From Crotalaria pallida (taxonomy: Eukaryota > Streptophyta > Magnoliopsida > Fabales > Fabaceae), in assembly GCA_037953625.1 (NCBI GenBank), contig CM075652.1:53871501-53935500 (forward strand): 64,000 bases of DNA. The letters run 5' to 3'. The notes under the pieces are model-generated. The model ran no database searches and was not told the DNA's origin. It saw only the letters and a list, made by a program, of their open reading frames with translations. The stretch's first letter is position 1. Each line of letters begins with the position of its first letter. Below, in pieces: positions 27,455 through 40,049 of the stretch. Both the position numbers and the translations under genes were made by a program.

Positions 27455-28996
27455 GAATGGTATCAGAGCAATGTTTTATCTAAGTAACTGAATACATGGG
27501 AAACATACTTCCTTGTGTGTCTTGTGTGCTAGTCTAGGATGATTAGAGATAGGAGTGCCGAGAGTATGTACGTGTTGTTTGGAAGGTGTCGGAGTTCGTT
27601 GTTGAATCCGAGGATTCGAATCCTATAGCAAGACCCAAACTTATCCTTTGGACTTACCATTCCTTGTTGGAACCCTGCTTTGTTGTGATTCCTTTTGCTT
27701 GGAATGACCTTCCAGTTCTTGATTTGATTTGCCTACCTCATATTGCTTGTTACCCCAAATTGATCTCTAAAATAGTCTTGAACCTTCCTAATTTGATTAA
27801 ACCCAAATTTGTGAATTCAGTTCATAAGCCTTCCCTATTGTCAAGACTGTTTGATCCCCAAATTTTTGGTGATGACTTATGCCAGTCAAACAGTTATCCC
27901 TGAATTAAGAATAGATTGTGAGGTGTTGATTGGTTAGATTTACAATATCTGAGAGAAGAAAGGACTAGAAGGTATGAGTAAAGGAGATATAGTGGTCATA
28001 AGATATGGGAATTGTGTCTTTTAAGTCTTAGGTTAAGAATGAAGGATCGTGTGAGTCGGTTAGAGCTAAGTGTGAGTGAAGGTGATTTGCCTGAAATCTT
28101 GGGCTAGGTGATGTCGAGGTAGTAGGAAGTCTAGGATAAGCCAGAAGAGTTGTGATCCTAGAATTAGAGTTAGAAGGAGTAAATGATGTGGCTTAATGTT
28201 AATCGTTGGATGAACGAAGTGAAGACATATATGATTAGAACCCTTAAGTAATGACCAATGTTAGGACGGGTGATGAAAGTACGACGCTGAATTGTGGATT
28301 AGAAGAGCCCTGTAGGGAGTGAAGACTTTTAATTAGATAGGTAATCTTAGGATTTAAAGAACTTCAACGGATTTAGACTTTAAGGTGAAACTTGAAGGAT
28401 GGGGAAGAAGTTATGAAGGTGGATTTTTGATGAAACCTAGGGTAATGATAGGATGAGTTTAGATCGGGTAAAGAGAAGTAGAGTAAGATAAATGGGGAGT
28501 AGTACGGATGGGAAGTTGATGAGAGCCAAGTTCATGATTGTGGTTGAGACCTATGTTGATAAGGGTCATTAAAGTTGGGGAGTCGATGGAGACTAAAGTT
28601 TTAAGGTGACCTAACCAGGATGAAAACTTTTAGAAAACGGTAGTCAAGAAGAAGAGCCTTACAAATAGTGTCTTTGTTTAGAATGGCATAAGCATGACAT
28701 TCCTTTTTCTGTTGCTATTTTTTTTCAGCAACCTTGAACACCCTTAAAACTTTAACCCGCTTAGCAAAGCCTTGTCGTCATACCCCATTGTATTTGATAA
28801 TGGGATAACCCAACCGATTGCTTCGGTGGGAAATTCTTTCAAATCTTTCATGAGGACAGCGGATGAATAATGTGTCGCAACAGTCAGATCCTATGAGAAT
28901 GAGGAAGAAGATTACTACAAGGAGCTACGCACTCTTGAAACAAGACAGTTCTGCACATCATTTCTCGAGGACGAGAAATCTTCAAGTTGGGGAGAC
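27455..28996 (+). other. Internal region of outer element O, second copy
   Basis: This has the same length (1,542 bp) as 12352-13893 and looks near-identical by eye. PBS at 27458-27470; polypurine tract directly before 28997. As in the first copy, no gag or pol motif is visible. Confidence 0.78.
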
Positions 28997-31900
28997 TGTA
29001 ACATCCCGCATCTTCTGGACTCAAATAAATCAACGAGGTTTTATTTCAAAAGAATTTTTGAGAATTTAAGAAAGATTTTCAGAAAAATGTTCTAGCAAAT
29101 GATTTTCATTGAGTTTGAATTTATGAAAACCAAGCTGTGTTTTGTTATTTGAGGTTTCTTTTAGAAACAAATTTTCTTTTTATGTGATTTGAGGTTTTTA
29201 ATAAATGGTTTCTTGGGAAGTTTTTGGTTTGTGTGAAAATCAGATTTTATTTTAAAGATAAGTTCATTTTGAAATTAAATTGATAACATGAATTGATTTC
29301 CTTTAAAGTTGTATCTTTGGAATTTTTGAAATATGAATATGTCTGTGTTGTGCAAGGAATTATATATGCAATTTAATTAGTAAAATTAAATGAAGGATAT
29401 GCATGAATTTTGTTAGAATATATGTGTGAATGGTGTATGTATGATGTGTGTGCCGTGTGTTTTGAGTGGAACATGATTGTGTGCATGATCAAATATGTGC
29501 ATCATCCCATGATTTCAAGCTATGTGAAAATAAATGAAATTATATGTGCATAATGTGTAGGTATGCCGTATGAAATCTAATGCCTAAAAGTATGGTATGT
29601 GTATGAGCTACATGTATGCATGGTTCCATAATGATATTAAAAAAAAGGAAACTATAGGTGCATGTGTGTGCATGTGTTCGGCCGTGTGAGTGAGGAGAGG
29701 AACCAAACTAAGTTGCCTTCCCTTAGCCATTAAGAAATAGAAAATGAGATGGAAAGAAAATAAAAGGTTTAGGTGGCAAGCAAATATGAGGCTTAGAGTG
29801 GTGAGTAAGTGAGCCTAGGGTAATGACTCATAGTGCCTAAGTGAAGACTTTCCTTTCCCTTTTGTCTTCCACGAAGAAGACCCCCATGCAACCTTAGAAG
29901 TAGACCAAATGGCCTTTGTTTCTCTTTGACAAATTCCACCCCTTGTTTTGCTTTCATAAACCGTGTATGAGTGAGTGAGATAGCCTTAGTTCATTCTTCC
30001 ACTTCTTCACATTTTCACCCACAAACTAAACACTTTAGTCCAAGAGCACATCAAGCTCTTGAGACCCATGGAAAAGGGAGCATGGCCGAGAGGAGGAAAA
30101 GAGAAAATAAGTGAAAATCCAAACCTCCCATAACCCAAACACCTTTGATTCCTTTATTCCAACACCTTCTTCTTCATAGATCAATAAGTAAACCCAACCC
30201 TTAACCATAAGAAGAAGAGGCCGAAGCAACCTTAGGAAGAAAGGAGAGAGTTGGAGCTTGAAGATTAGAGTTTTATTTAAGGTAGTTGTTAGGGAAACTT
30301 CAATGTAATGATTTTAGTTTTGATCTTGTAATGGACCTTGTTTCAATTCAAATTTTTATGATGCATGTATTTGTGTTCCTATGATCTTGAAGTTTAATCA
30401 CCTTGCATGTTATTTTTATGTGTTGATCTTGAATCTTTTTGCTTGAAAGTTTTGATCTTCAAACTTATGAGTTTTCTTCTTCATGCTTGCAAATTGTGTT
30501 TGAGCTTATGTAATTGCTTGATTTCTTTTGCATGTTTTGATCTATGATTAATCCTTGAAAAGCATGAAGTTTGAACTTGGCATGTCACTTAAATTGTGAA
30601 GTCTTAATTCTCTTTTGATGCATGCTACCATTTTAAAAAGAAAATTATGATAATAAGTGTTAAAAGTGATTTTTGGTACAAAAAGGGATTTTCAACCAAA
30701 TTTTGTGTGTGATGATGATTCCTTGATGTTTGGTAATTGTTGTCTTAAAGTGTGCATATGAAAATAAAACTCAAAAGCCTTATCCTTTGTGCATGGTGTT
30801 ATTCGGCCAAACCTAGGAAGATAGGAAATCATGTTTAATCTTGATTATTAGTTACATGCATGTTAAAACCTATGTGATCTAAAGATTTTTGATATGACCC
30901 ATGATTTTATTATGATAAAGAAATAAAATTAACATTTGATGAATTGTGTATGGAGCTCACGGTTTTTCCTTGATGAGTATTAAAGTTTATTTATTTTGTT
31001 TTGCATGTGTGTTCTATGGATAGACCTATGGATTTTAAGTGTAAGAAGGTCTAAATTTTTGATTGAAAACCTAAAAAGTGATTTTGGGTTCCATTCGGTT
31101 TTAGGAACAAGTTTTACTCAAGCTATTTTTATTTCCTTGGGTGATTATTGTTTGATTTTAACTTGGATAAATAGTTGATGCATGACTATATTGTTGAAAA
31201 TTGAGTTGCTTTTCTTATGTTTCATTCGGTTTGGTTAAGAAATAAAAGAAATAAATTAATTTTCATTTGCATGTTAATTTAGGGCTAAAGCTAATTGATT
31301 TGAAAGATGCTAACATGAATTTAATTGAAGATATTCCTTTTTTTTTATAATTGTTTCGGGTATAATGTTTAAAGTAGGATAATACGTTCGAAAGTTATTT
31401 CCCATATGTGCATGCTTTGTACGTGTGTTTGAAAGTGTGAATATAGCCTTATCCTATCTAGAAGGGATTCGGCCATGCATAGAAAATAATAAGAGTTGTG
31501 TTTGATTTTGTTTTATGTGCATGAATGGTGAATGATTTGTAATATTATATTTGTTTGTGTGTGAATGATTTAAGTGTTTAATAACTCTAAAAAGGTTTTT
31601 GATTTAATTTTGTTTTATTTTCTTCGATTTGGTTTTTAAGAAAATAAAGTAAGAAGAATGATTTGATTAATTGAAAAACATTGTTTTGAAAAGATTTTCA
31701 TATGATCTCTAAAGAACCTTGTTTTAATTCAAAAGATGTTTTATAAACTCACTATGTTTTTAACAAGTGTTTGAAAAGAATTTTCTGAAAGTTTTTATCT
31801 TCCTTAAAGGAATGTTTTACTCGATTTTAATTATGAGAAACCTAAAAAAATTGGTTTCAAAAGTGTTAAGAGGAAACAAATACCTGGTTTTCAAATGAAA

Positions 31901-32452
31901 AGTTTTATAAGTTGCTTGTTTCAAGAGAATTGAATAAGAATGATTTTAATAAGAGGGAAATATTTGAGTTCCAGTAAAGATCGGGAAGCGGTTACGAACG
32001 TCGCAATGGAGACTAAGGAGCGCTTCGAAGATCGTCATCGATTGAGGTGAGAGAGAAGTTTCCCCCAAACACCGTGGTCTTTAGGTAACTTATTAAGTGT
32101 TTCGACCATCTCAAAAGTCGAAACTTAGTGGTTCTGAGTCAGTAGCACGGTGGCAATTGTTTGATTGTGTGGCCACTCGTGTGAAGGAGACAAAGACCAC
32201 GTGAAATTAGGTAATGTTTATATGTGATGATGTGTGAATGCTAGTATACTGTTGTTTGTTTATTTGACGAAATTATTAGACATGATAAGATTGAAAACGT
32301 GAATAATGATGAGTAAGAACAATGAAGGAAATGTGAGATAAAGTTGAGAAAGATGTTGAGATGTTGTGAAAGTTGTAATCGCTAAATGAGTAAGGACTGA
32401 TGATATGATGTGGTCGAGCCAGAGCTGGGAAAAGTGATGATAATGTGTTGTG
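28997..32452 (+). mobile_element. Outer element O, LTR copy O3, left part
   Basis: The third copy of the outer LTR from its TGTAACATCCCGC start to the insertion site of inner element N3, offset exactly 15,103 bp from O2. Only a few substitutions are seen (for example at 29166 and 30876). The right part of the LTR after the inner element is absent because the third copy is broken further right. I see no gene. Confidence 0.8.
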
Positions 32453-35400
32453 TGTAACACCTAGGATTTATACCCATAATTCCCCTTATAATAAAATACG
32501 GACTTGAAAAATTTCTTTTTATTACAATAAAATCAACCGTCAAACGGACGGAGTTTTGTTTGTTTTTAGGACTATTCCCAAAATTTAACCTGCGATAAAT
32601 AGTTTCATATAAACAATTAATAGCCAGCAGAGCTTCAGATTATAACAGAGACATCAAATATTCAGAGTTCAGCGGAAAGTACAAAGTTTGATCGTTAAAA
32701 AACTAAAACATAAAATTTTCTCAAAACAAAACATCCTAAGCCTCACTGAAAAATATTTATAACAAATTTACGTCAAAAATAGTGTAGGAGGCTTAGGTTC
32801 ATAATATCCACCCAATCCCATAATATCCCTACTCTCCCTGTAAGGGAAAGTACTCCTGCTCGGCCGGGGGCTGTGCCAACTCAATCTCCGTACCTGAAAA
32901 TGTAAGGGAGTGAGCATTGCACATGAAATAGAAAGCAGTTTCTAACTAGGCATAACAACCCACTAGGTCAAACACAATTAGCAATTAAAGCATATATTCA
33001 CATACTGCACACCATATTCATTTCATCATTTCCATATTCATTATTTACTCTACATTTCCATTTTCATTATTCATTTCAATATCCATTTTCATTATTCATT
33101 TCAATACCCATTTTCGTTATTCATTCCATTTCATTCTTTACGATGCATCACACACCATTGTTCTTCACCTCCACACTGGAAGGTACCTCATACATTTCTT
33201 TATTTAAATTAGGTTTCCCCCAGGTCAGAGGTCAACACATTTTAACATTTTATTCATTTCGTGTCCCTCAGGTCAGAGGTCAACACAGTTTAACATCTTA
33301 TTCTTAAAAATACATTTCGCGCCATTGTACTTCACCTCCACACCGGAAGGTACCTCATACAATGTGGCCTAGGGATACTTCACCTCCACACCGGAAGGTA
33401 CCTCATATCGTTGTACTTCACATCCACACCGGAAGGTACCTCATATCGTTGTACTTCACATCCACACCGGAAGGTACCTCATACAAGTTGGCCTGCAGGT
33501 ACTTCCCCTCCACACCGGAAGGTACCTCATACCATCGTACTTCACCTCCACACCGGAAGGTACCTCATACATTGTGGCCTAGGGATACTTCACCTCCACA
33601 CCGAAAGGTACCTCATACAAGTTGGCCTGCAGGTACTTCACCTCCACACCGGAAGGTACCTCATACCATCGTACTTCACCTCCACACCGGAAGGTACCTC
33701 ATACATTTGGCCTATGGGTACTTCACCTCCACACCGGAAGGTACCTCATACAATTTGGCCGGTGGGTACTTCACCTCCACACCGGAAGGTACCTCATACA
33801 ACCACCAAAATTATACTTTTAACATCATTCTAATTATTTGGTGCCTCAAATCAGAGGCCAAGAATTTTACACTTTCTCATCCAATCAATCACAGCACATT
33901 TAATCATAACAAGCCACAAGTCAATACATAATCATTCATATATTACCTTTATTCATTTCCTTTCTCAACCATCATTATCTTTCACATTGTATTCTAATTT
34001 ATAACCCAACATTTGAATTGCCCTTCATTTTTAGTTTACATATATCATCTTTTACTCTTGTTTGCACTTAATCATTTTATTCCCTTTTTCCTATTTTCAC
34101 ATTTCAACTCATAAGATACGACCCTTGTACACAATTGTTAATACTTAATATTTATTCTCATTTAGCATTTAGACACAACTACACACCTTCATCACATATG
34201 GACATTTTCATCCCATCTTCTTCCTATGTCAATTTCCTCCACAACACATATATATAATAGCTACAGTAATTGATTACCATTTAATTCACAACTTTACAAA
34301 TAAAACCAAAATCATAGAAATCGTTCATATCCTCTTTCCTACCATGTTACCAAAATATTCTTGTACTTCATTATCATCATTAACAAAATTTCATTTAGCA
34401 AATTATTCATTCTCAAAATAGTGGGTTTCCTTTTCCTAATCTTAACATCAAATCATCATGCATATTCAATTAATTAATATTGTATATTCAATATCCTAGG
34501 GATTTATAATCTAGTTTTCTCCCCTAACACATAACCCTAACAAGCATTATATACTAACGAGACCCAACTTCCTAGAACAAGGCAAAGCTCACTATATCCA
34601 CCCCCTTACCTCAAATACTCAGAGATAAGAAGATTCCAAATGCCCTATGCTTGAGTTTTGCCCACCAATAAGATACCAAACTCCAAGATTAGGATAGAAC
34701 CTAAAATAGAGAGCCATAAAAGAGAGGGATTATCATTTGTGTCATGATTCAAACCAAGAATCAAATAAAAATAGAGTTTCTAATGCCTAGTGTTGAAAAA
34801 CCACCATCAATGGTAGAGAGAGAGAAAAACGAGTTTTGTAAGGAAAGGAGAGGAACCCACCCACCATCACTTACTTGAAGGTGATAATAACACTCCTTGA
34901 TGATGGAAGGAGTGCCACACACTTGATTCTTGGCCAAATGGAAGTGAGAGAAACTTGAACCCTAGAGGAGAGAGAAAGCACGAATTTAGAGAGGGAAAGA
35001 AGAAATCAAAGCTTAAACATTTACCTTGAGATGAGAAAGAAGAAATTACAATGATAGGGATGCAAGGATCACTTGTTCTTGGTTGATCTTGAGGAAAGAA
35101 AATGAAACCCCTATGAGGAAGAGAGGGGAGCTCGTGAGTTGAGTGAGAGGAAGAAGAGGAAGGGTTTGTGAGAGAGAAGTGAGTGAAAAAGGGAGGGTAT
35201 TATGTTTAATGGTGAAGGAGAATGAGTGGATGTGATTAAAAGCCCAAAATAAAGATGCTCTTTGTGTGGAGGAGAGTGCATCACGTGCATTCTCTTTCTC
35301 TTTTTTTTTTTGTACAGACCCTAAAATAATCGATTATCTTGACCTGATAATCGATTATTCCTTCAATGCAACATTTTTCAGTACATTTATCAGAGCCTAA

Positions 35401-37417
35401 ATAATCGATTAACCCCCTAAATATAATCGATTATTACTCAAAATAATCGATTACTTTACCCTTGTAATCGATTAAATTGCTGCAACATCTTAAGTGCTTC
35501 CACCAGAGGCCTTATAATCGATTACTGCCCTGTAGAATAATCGATTACTTCAGTGAAAAGTTATATTTTGAGGATTTTTCTAACTCCAATTCCTTTCCTT
35601 AGGCTCAATACTCATTTAGGGTTGGATTGATACCCAAAACCTTCCCCAAATCTTGGAAATTCATCCTAAATATTTAGCATAATCCATATTATGCTTGAAT
35701 TAAAATTAGGGATGTTACAATTCTCCCCCACTTATTGGAATTTCGTCCCCGAAATTCCGTTAAGTTCAGTCCATGGAGAATCGTCCCCAATGGTAGGGCT
35801 TGCGGTTTCCTATCTTTACTTTCCTTCGTTTTCTTCCGTCAACTTCTCGGTTCGCCCTAAACTAACCGGAATTTAACTTAGATTAAGGACTACTCCCCCA
35901 CTTAGCGCCGACATACCAGATTACATCCAATGCTAAAAGATACGGAACGGATTCGGATCCAATTCTGATAGTATTACAATTAACTTTGAGGCAGGAGTTG
36001 TAAGGACTAGATATAGAAAACTCAAAATGCTTAACATTCCAGCATGGATTTAGGATCTTTCCCTGAAGAGATGCCCCAAAGTTATGGCATGCGAAGATTC
36101 TTATAGAATATAACTCCTTAGAGTTTGACTCTTACAAAGATCGACTAGCACCGATAGGATTTAGAGCTTTCCAAAAACAACAGGTATTCAGAAACGAGAA
36201 ACTCTTCCAATGCTTAGTTGATTAGAGCAAACATAACTCCTACTAAATTCTCACAATCAACTTCTTCCATGAATCAATTAAAAAGAATAGGAAGAAAGAG
36301 GTCCACATTATTTCCAACATTTACCCAACTACCAAAGGTGAAGGGTACGACAACTTCCCGTTGGCTGGGTCAATTATCAAGATTGGTTGGTTTTGACGCA
36401 GGGATTTACAAATTTGACAAAACAGGCTATTCTTACGAATGGTTATCTAAGAACTAGGAAAAGATTCGAAGCAACTGCCAAATTGCTTCAAGATTGGTTT
36501 AGTTGATATGATGGTTAGGAATAATTCCTGGAGAGGTACCTCATACCATCGTACTTCACCTCCACACCGGAAGGTACCTCATACATTGTGGCCTAGGGAT
36601 ACTTCACCTCCACACCGATAGGTACCTCATACAAGTTGGCCTGCAGGTACTTCACCTCCACACCGGAAGGTACCTCATACCATCGTACTTCACCTCCACA
36701 CCGGAAGGTACCTCATACATTTGGCCTATGGGTACTTCACCTCCACACCGGAAGGTACCTCATACATTTGGCCTATGGGTACTTCACCTCCACACCGGAA
36801 GGTACCTCATACCATCGTACTTCACCTCCACACCGGAAGGTACCTCATACAATTTGGCCGGTGGGTACTTCACCTCCACACCGGAAGGTACCTCATACAA
36901 CCACCAAAATTATACTTTTAACATCATTCTAATTATTTGGTGCCTCAAATCAGAGGCCATGAATTTTACACTTTCTCATCCAATCAATCACAGCACATTT
37001 AATCATAACAAGCCACAAGTCAATACATAATCATTCATATATTACCTTTATTCATTTCATTTCTCAACCATCATTATCTTTCACATTGTATTCTAATTTA
37101 TAACCCAACATTTGAATTGCCCTTCATTTTTAGTTTACATATATCATCTTTTACTCTTGTTTGCACTTAATCATTTTATTCCCTTTTTCCTATTTTCACA
37201 TTTCAACTCATAAGATAAGACCCTTGTACACAATTGTTAATACTTAATATTTATTCTCATTTAGCATTTAGACACAACTACACACCTTCATCACATATGG
37301 ACATTTTCATCCCATCTTCTTCCTATGTCAATTTCCTCCACAACACATATATAATAGCTACAGTAATTGATTACCATTTAATTCACAACTTTACAAATAA
37401 AACCAAAATCATAGAAA
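32453..37417 (-). mobile_element. Inner LTR retrotransposon N3, rearranged and truncated
   Basis: The left LTR is complete (32453-35719, 3,267 bp) and preceded by TTGTG (32448-32452), as in N2. The internal region runs 35720 to about 36535, then jumps from CCTGGAGAG straight into the minisatellite of a right LTR (GTACCTCATACC). The rest of the internal region, including the PBS, and the first part of the right LTR are lost. The right LTR continues to about 37417, where it meets unrelated copia LTR sequence. The break has only an AG-sized overlap. Confidence 0.82.
36536..36901. repeat. Truncated minisatellite array in N3 right LTR
   Basis: Eight cores and a partial one remain after the deletion junction at about 36535. 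A tandem duplication of the unit with spacer ATTTGGCCTATGGGTA (about 36720-36800) is specific to this copy. Confidence 0.85.
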
Positions 37418-37701
37418 ATTAATTTCCTTGGGGACTGGACGTAGGTCACTCGCTGGATTGACCGAACCAGTATAAAATTGGTTTGCGTGTTCTTCTTCCT
37501 TATCTCTTTTTTAATTTCCACAATTTCTTTTATTTACGTTTCCACGCAACTCTTATTTTGTTTATTAATCGCTATCGCTCTCCATCACAATCTCTTAATC
37601 TCTCCAACGCGAAAACATTTTTTAAATATTCGTGATTTCTCAATAAATTAATAAAACTCGATTCATCCCCCCTCTCTAGATTTTGAGCCACGATCCTAAC
37701 A
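37418..37701 (+). mobile_element. Ty1/copia LTR, 3' terminal fragment
   Basis: The sequence contains GGGGACTGGACGTAGGTC, then ACCGAACCAGTATAAA, and ends in a C-rich stretch plus GATCCTAACA, which is how many plant copia LTRs (SIRE-like and others) are built near the R/U5 end. No primer binding site follows; at 37702 chromovirus integrase sequence starts. This fits the 3' LTR end of a plus-strand copia element inserted into that integrase, with everything to its left deleted. Confidence 0.65.
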
Positions 37702-39926
37702 GCAACTGTCTTTGGCAAGCCGGATACAAAATCCATGGAAATACTATCCCATTTCCACAGTGGAATTTCTAAGTGATGTAATTCTCCTCCAGACCTTTGG
37801 TGTTCCACCTTAGCCTTCTGGCATACCAAACAACACGCCACATACTTTGCCACATATCTTCTTCAAATCATGATACATTTTGGTAGCTCCCAGAAGCATA
37901 CTGATGTTGCTCTTGTGTGCCTCATCCAGAATCATTCTTCTCACTTTTAAATTATCTGGTACACAAATCCTCATTCTAAAACGAAGGATTCCATCTTTCC
38001 CTTCCTAAAACTTTGGCTCCTTGCCTTCCTCCATAAGTCTTCTCTTCTTCTTAAGCTCATCATCTTCCTGTTGCAACTCCTGAATTCTTTTCAAAAATTC
38101 ATTTGCGATTTGCAACATTCCCATTCTAATGCTGGTCAGCTCCACTTGCATCGTCAAACTCAAATCTCTGAATTCTTCTATCAACGCAGCTTCTTTGACC
38201 ATCATTGAACTGATATGCATTGCTTTCCGGCTCAATGCATCTGCCACAACATTTTCTTTCCCAGGATGGTAATGAAGTTCAAACTCGTAATCCTTCAAGA
38301 ACTCCATCCATCGACATTGCCTCATATTAAGCTCTTTCTGGTCGAAAAGATACTTTAAACTCTTATGGTCACTGAACACCCGAAACGTAGTGCCATAGAG
38401 ATAATGTCTCCAAATCTTTAGAGAAAATACAACGACTGCAAGCTCTAAATCATGAGTTGGATAGTTCATTTCATGAACCTTCAATTGTCTCGAGGCATAA
38501 GCTACTACCTTCCCATCTTGCATCAACACACTCCCAAGTCCTTGCTTTGATTCGTCACAGTACACCTCGAAACTCTTCTGTGGATCAGGCAAGACTAACA
38601 CAGGAGACGATGTTAATCTTTCCTTTAATTCTCGGAAACTTCTTTCACACTTCTCATCCCATATGAATGGTTGAACCTTCCGAGTTAACTTCTTCAATGG
38701 TAGCGCAATCTTCGAGAAACCTTCTATGAACCTTCCGTAGTACCTAGCCAGTCCTAAGAAACTTTAAACTTCAGTAACTGATTTTGGTTGTTCCCATTGT
38801 AGAACTGAACTCATCTTCGTCGGGTCAAAAACTATCCCCTTGTCTGATATCACATGTCCTAAAAACATAACTTCCTCCAGCCAAAACTCACACTTTGCAA
38901 GTTTGGCATACAACTGTTTCTCCTTTAGGATATTCAACACTATTCTCAAGTGTTTAGCATGCTCTTCAGGACTCTTAGAATAGATTAGGATATCATCAAT
39001 GAACACAACCATGAATGAATCTAAATAGGGTCTAAAGATTCAATTCATGTAGTCCATGAAAATAGGTGGTGCATTTGTCAATCCGAACGACATTACTACA
39101 TACTCATAATGTCTGTATCGAGATCCAAATGTAGTCTTAGAGATATCCTCTTCTGTAATCCTGATCTAGTGATACCCCGACCTTAGATCAATCTTAGAAA
39201 ATATTGAAGCTCCCCGAACTTGATCCATAAGATCATCTATCCTTGGTAAAGGATACTTGTTCTTAATTGTGACCTTATTTAACTACCTATAGTCAATACA
39301 TATCCTCATGCTACCATCCTTTTTCTTGACAAACAAGACCGGAGCACCCCAAGGTGATACACTTGGTCTGATCGTTTGCTTCTGCAATAACTCCTCTATC
39401 CGATTCTTCATCTCAGCCATTTCCGGTGGTGCCATTCTATAAGGAGCAATAGAAATGGGACCAGCTCCCGGAATTAGATCAATTCCAAATTCAATCTCCC
39501 TCTTCTGTGGCAAACCCGGTATCTCGTCAGCAAATACCTCAGGAAAATCCCTGACAACAGGAATCTCCTCAATCCTTGGACCATCTTCTTCTGCTTCGGT
39601 GTTGAATAAACACACATAGTCTGACGGTTTTGGGCTTCTATAAGCAACTATCTTTTTATCACAATCAATGATAACTTGGTTCTGACTCAACCAGTCCATT
39701 CCAAGATCACATCCAATTGCGCTAAAGGCAGGCAGATCAAATTTACTCTAGAGACTTGTCCTGACACTTCTATACAACAGTTAAGACATGCCTTAGAAAC
39801 AACTACAGGAACGTTCGTAGGGGTTTCTACTTTAAGAATATAGGGTAATTCAGATATAGGCAAACTCAAACGATTTACACATTCATAAGAAAAAAATGAA
39901 TGTGTAGCACCAGAATCAAACAACAC
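37702..39926 (-). pseudogene. Chromovirus pol pseudogene: protease, RT, RNase H, partial integrase
   Basis: Reading leftwards: protease with the active-site motif LFDSGATHSFF (39926 on); a linker with the RT entry motif VSPWGAPVLFVKKKDGSMR (about 39360); RT with YPLPRIDDL and the catalytic FIDDILIYS (about 39000); RNase H with YCDESKQGLG and the ending HYHPGKENVVADALSR; integrase zinc-binding region with CLVCQKAKVEHQ (about 37800); and the first residues of the catalytic core (ISMDFVSGLPKT), where it is cut by copia sequence. In-frame stops interrupt it at about 39283, 39168, 39026 and 38764, and at least one frameshift lies in the integrase. These proteins would copy and insert the element; this copy cannot make them. 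Confidence 0.88.
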
Positions 39927-40049
39927 ATATTAAGACTAACCATTCAGCAAGTAATTACCTTGCACAAGATCAGAAGATTGACTTGCTTCCATGCCACTAA
40001 GCGTGAAAACTCTGCCTTGAACCATAGGCTTATCAGCTAGCCCCTTCAA

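Noticed and set aside
12352..37417. Whole tandem structure as an assembly artefact
   Set aside because: Not excluded, but the three copies have private indels and substitutions (24-bp indel, array variants, a TSD change), which favours real copies.
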